Source: Deltaproteobacteria bacterium (GTDB lineage: Bacteria; Bdellovibrionota; UBA1018; UBA923). From it: a DNA stretch of 8,960 nt. The translations under genes and the position numbers were made by a program. Position 1 is the stretch's first letter; each line of letters begins with the position of its first letter. The DNA lies in the NCBI GenBank assembly GCA_016194725.1, contig JACQAW010000135.1, positions 1 to 8,960 on the forward strand. The letters are read 5' to 3'. Positions 6,891 to 8,960 of this stretch are shown here, piece after piece. The notes under the pieces are model-generated. The model saw nothing but the letters and a program-made list of their open reading frames with translations, had not been told where the DNA came from and did not search any database.

Positions 6891-7625
6891 ATGTCCAAGT
6901 CACGCCTCGTTTCCTTACTTGCCGCCGTAATTCTAGTACAAGCCTCTGGCCTGCGCGCCTCGCCCAACGGCCCCCTGCTGACCCATATTCAGGTCAACGC
7001 CGAAGGCGTTGGCAAACACGCCGATGAAAAGAAAAAAGAAATAATCGCCAAGGCCCAGGAAGAAAAAGCCCGCCTCGAAGCGCTGGCCATCAAAGACGCG
7101 CAAAGAATCAAAGACCTTGTCGACCGCAAAGCCGAGCAGATCAAGGCTGACGCCAGGCATGACGCGATCGAAGGCAAAAATATTTTGATTGAAGAGCTCG
7201 AATGCAGCGCCCGAAATGCCGCCAACGGCCTGGCCGTGGCCGGCGGCCTGCGTATGGACGAAGCGACCAAAGGCAACAGGCTGCTGCTCAAGCTGGCCAA
7301 CCTTTTTGGGGATGGCCCCGACCCCCAAGGCCGCAAAAACCTGGCTTTGGACTTTCGCCTTTCCGCCGAAAACGATGGCCGACTGTACAAGTACCAGATT
7401 ATCGATCTGTCGCGGGCAGTCGACGATCAGGTGGTGCACTCGGTAACGCTGGCGCAGTTGGGCCTCGATGCCGATTGCTCACGCCACAAAAAGCTCATGG
7501 CCGTCAAAGACGGCATTCCCACGGTGAATACCGACAACTTGAAACGCACGATAGACGAAAAATCCAATATCGCGGGCGACGTCAAGGCCCTCGAAATCGA
7601 AGCGGGCAAGATCAAGATTCACTAA
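6891..7625 (+). CDS. Exported coiled-coil protein of unknown function
   Basis: I do not recognise this 244-residue protein. Residues 1-23 form a signal peptide (Lys3, Arg5, hydrophobic core, LRA before Ser24). Residues about 42-100 are a long charged helix (ADEKKKEIIAKAQEEKARLE onward) with heptad-like hydrophobic spacing, so a coiled coil is likely. The rest (about 110-244) looks like a small mixed globular domain containing LALDFRLSAENDGRLYKYQI. There are only two cysteines in the mature protein, Cys105 and Cys196, which could form a disulfide in the periplasm. No lipobox is present, so it is not a lipoprotein, and no barrel-type C-terminus is seen. The start is supported by AGGAG at 6881-6885, five bases upstream. 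It is transcribed divergently from the barrel gene and converges on the next gene with an 18 bp gap. A periplasmic scaffold or adaptor role is possible but unsupported. Confidence 0.78.
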   Translation: MSKSRLVSLLAAVILVQASGLRASPNGPLLTHIQVNAEGVGKHADEKKKEIIAKAQEEKARLEALAIKDAQRIKDLVDRKAEQIKADARHDAIEGKNILIEELECSARNAANGLAVAGGLRMDEATKGNRLLLKLANLFGDGPDPQGRKNLALDFRLSAENDGRLYKYQIIDLSRAVDDQVVHSVTLAQLGLDADCSRHKKLMAVKDGIPTVNTDNLKRTIDEKSNIAGDVKALEIEAGKIKIH

Positions 7626-7643
7626 GCCGGGTTGCCGACGGCG

Positions 7644-8393
7644 TTACAAGTCGAGCACGCGATTGATCGATTGTCCGTTGAGCGAGCGGATATGCACCAG
7701 ATAGCGCCCATGGGGGACGTCTTGCAGGGGCACTACGATCTTGAAATCATTTGAAACCTGAGCGCAGCTCACGCCCCGCTCCATGTCGACAATGGGCAGG
7801 ACCTCGATGACGTTGTTCGTGCGCACGTTGCGCAGCGTGCGTTTGAAGGCCATGCACGCGTTCGTAAACGTACCGCCCAGGATAAGGCCAGTCGAGGCAC
7901 GATCCAGATGCGCTTCGCTGACTGGTGCATACAGATAGTCGTCCGGGCTGGCGGTAGACGAGAACGCAATCGGCAGCGAGGCAAGCGACTTGGCCGCGTG
8001 GTCGGCCTGCTCAATCAGAACCTCGTATTGCCCGGCTTTGAGGATGCCCAGGTCCACAACCTGCACATAGGGAATGCGCACTTCGGCGCACCAGCCGCCG
8101 GGATAATAAAACGCATGCTGACGCACGAAAATTTTGTGCGCCTCATGGTCAACGCGCGCCTTCGTGGGTCCCATTTTGTAGCAGGTGTCCGTCAGTGCGC
8201 CATCCAGCACGATTTGCGCGTTGTCGTTGTCATCAAAGCCCAGTGGCACGAACACGTGATCGGGCACCACGTCGACCATTGCGGGCTGAAAAACCTCGAT
8301 GTGCGGAGCCGCGAGCGCGAAGCCCGAGGTCGTGCCCAAGTTCGTGATCGAAGCGGCAAGCGCTGTAAGCGCGGCGAGCGTGATGAAAGACAT
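7644..8393 (-). CDS. Exported protein with two tandem cysteine-pair domains
   Basis: This is an unrecognised 249-residue protein with a signal-peptide-like N-terminus (MSFITLAALTALAAS, cleavage probably near GFALAAP at 24-30). The rest is two copies of one domain. Copy 1 spans about residues 47-129, with Cys71 in ALTDTCYK, Cys102 in GWCAEV and the ending LKAGQYEVLI. Copy 2 spans about 154-237, with Cys180 in TFTNACMA, Cys210 in VSCAQV and the ending VPHGRYLVHI. The cysteines are 31 and 30 residues apart, and the copies align with a shift of about 108-109. Strand-rich sequence and the closing G.Y.V.I strand suggest an immunoglobulin-like sandwich with one disulfide per domain; this is inference. 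The run GGGGG six bases before the ATG in AGGGGGTTTCTC is the likely ribosome site. It is divergent from rnhA across 109 bp, with only weak promoter-like boxes for this strand. Confidence 0.78.
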   Translation of the reverse strand: MSFITLAALTALAASITNLGTTSGFALAAPHIEVFQPAMVDVVPDHVFVPLGFDDNDNAQIVLDGALTDTCYKMGPTKARVDHEAHKIFVRQHAFYYPGGWCAEVRIPYVQVVDLGILKAGQYEVLIEQADHAAKSLASLPIAFSSTASPDDYLYAPVSEAHLDRASTGLILGGTFTNACMAFKRTLRNVRTNNVIEVLPIVDMERGVSCAQVSNDFKIVVPLQDVPHGRYLVHIRSLNGQSINRVLDL

Positions 8394-8465
8394 GAGAAAC
8401 CCCCTGATTCGTGTGCCCCCTCTTTAAACAAGATTTCCGAGGAAGTCGAACAACTTGAAAATTTT

Positions 8466-8495
8466 TGGACAACGCTATGCGTAATCGGGTATCTT
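8466..8495 (+). promoter_or_regulatory. Predicted promoter of rnhA
   Basis: TGGACA (8466-8471, five of six to the -35) is followed after 18 bases by TATCTT (8490-8495, four of six to the -10). The surrounding 8420-8500 stretch is more AT-rich than the genes. Only seven bases lie between the -10 and the rnhA ATG, so the transcript would begin at or next to the start codon. Confidence 0.45.
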
Positions 8496-8502
8496 TTCGC
8501 GA

Positions 8503-8960
8503 ATGCCTTCAGAGGACGCGAAAACTTCAGCCCACCCGACGATTATTTTTGCCGACGGAGCGTGCACCGGTAACCCGGGACCCGGCGGCTGGGGCGTAAT
8601 CATCGCCACGCCCGATGGTCAGGTGACTGAGCTGGGCGGCTTTGAACCCGAAACCACCAACAATAAAATGGAATTGACGGCAGTGGGACGCGCCTTGCGC
8701 CATCTAGAAGATACGCCGGGCGAAATTCATGTCTACACCGACTCCACTTACGTCATCTTCGGAATCACGAAATGGGTCTGGGGCTGGCGCAAGAACGGCT
8801 GGAAAACGGCCGACGGCAAAGATGTGGCCAACGCCGAGTTTTGGAAACGCCTGATGGCCATACTGGCCAAACGCGACAAGGGCCAGCCGGTAGAATTCAA
8901 ATACACGCGGGGGCATAGCGGAATTCCAGGCAACGAGCGCGTCGACCAGATCGCGGTGGC
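8503..8960 (+). CDS. rnhA: Ribonuclease HI, 3' end cut by the window
   Basis: Ribonuclease HI removes the RNA strand of RNA-DNA hybrids in the cytoplasm (R-loops, primers). The 152 complete codons here show the whole active site. Asp18 is in FADGACTGNPGPGGWG, Glu57 in NNKMELTA, Asp80 in YTDSTYV, His138 in TRGHSGIPGNE and Asp148 in ERVDQIA, matching Asp10, Glu48, Asp70, His124 and Asp134 of the E. coli enzyme. The basic tryptophan-rich handle region (WVWGWRKNGWKTADGK) that aids hybrid binding is present. Only a few C-terminal residues should be missing. The N-terminus has about eight more residues than E. coli RNase HI. An in-frame TAA at 8482-8484 with no other start codon between makes the ATG at 8503 the only reasonable start. 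There is no Shine-Dalgarno sequence before it, which fits the leaderless promoter geometry. Confidence 0.95.
   Translation, partial: MPSEDAKTSAHPTIIFADGACTGNPGPGGWGVIIATPDGQVTELGGFEPETTNNKMELTAVGRALRHLEDTPGEIHVYTDSTYVIFGITKWVWGWRKNGWKTADGKDVANAEFWKRLMAILAKRDKGQPVEFKYTRGHSGIPGNERVDQIAV

Noticed and set aside
7626..7643. Possible terminator hairpin (GCCG/CGGC) between the convergent genes
   Set aside because: The stem is only four pairs and there is no T-tract on either strand.

Overview
The window comes from a GC-rich Gram-negative bacterium. Signal peptides are followed by beta-barrel-like C-termini, and topA, slyD and rnhA are chromosomal housekeeping genes. The taxon cannot be fixed from the sequence alone. 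A deltaproteobacterium-like or Bdellovibrionota-like genome is a guess based on the mix of unrecognised envelope proteins. No mobile element, CRISPR array, rRNA or tRNA was found.

Positions 1-4237 hold a tightly packed forward block. It contains the 3' end of a SnoaL/NTF2-like gene, then slyD (a metal-binding FKBP-type prolyl isomerase), an organophosphate:phosphate antiporter-type MFS transporter whose start lies inside the end of slyD, and topA (DNA topoisomerase I). A good promoter match for slyD lies inside the end of the upstream gene. The transporter overlaps slyD by 41 bp and topA follows the transporter by 13 bp, so slyD, the transporter and topA are probably co-transcribed.

Positions 4381-8393 hold four genes I cannot name. 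All encode predicted exported proteins, arranged + - + -. The first (4381-5691) carries a zincin-like HEAGH motif with a downstream EDWAD motif and ends like an outer-membrane protein. The second (5746-6756, minus) looks like an outer-membrane beta-barrel. The third (6891-7625) is a periplasmic coiled-coil protein. The fourth (7644-8393, minus) is built from two tandem copies of a small domain with one cysteine pair each. Their orientations do not make one operon, and any shared role in the envelope is inference.

Positions 8503-8960 hold rnhA (ribonuclease HI), cut by the window end with all catalytic residues present. Both rnhA and the minus-strand barrel gene have a promoter-like -10 box 6-7 bases before a forced ATG and no Shine-Dalgarno sequence, so both may be read as leaderless mRNAs.

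Most of the window is ordinary. The parts most worth a second look are the HEAGH protein, the tandem cysteine-pair protein and the two leaderless-type starts.
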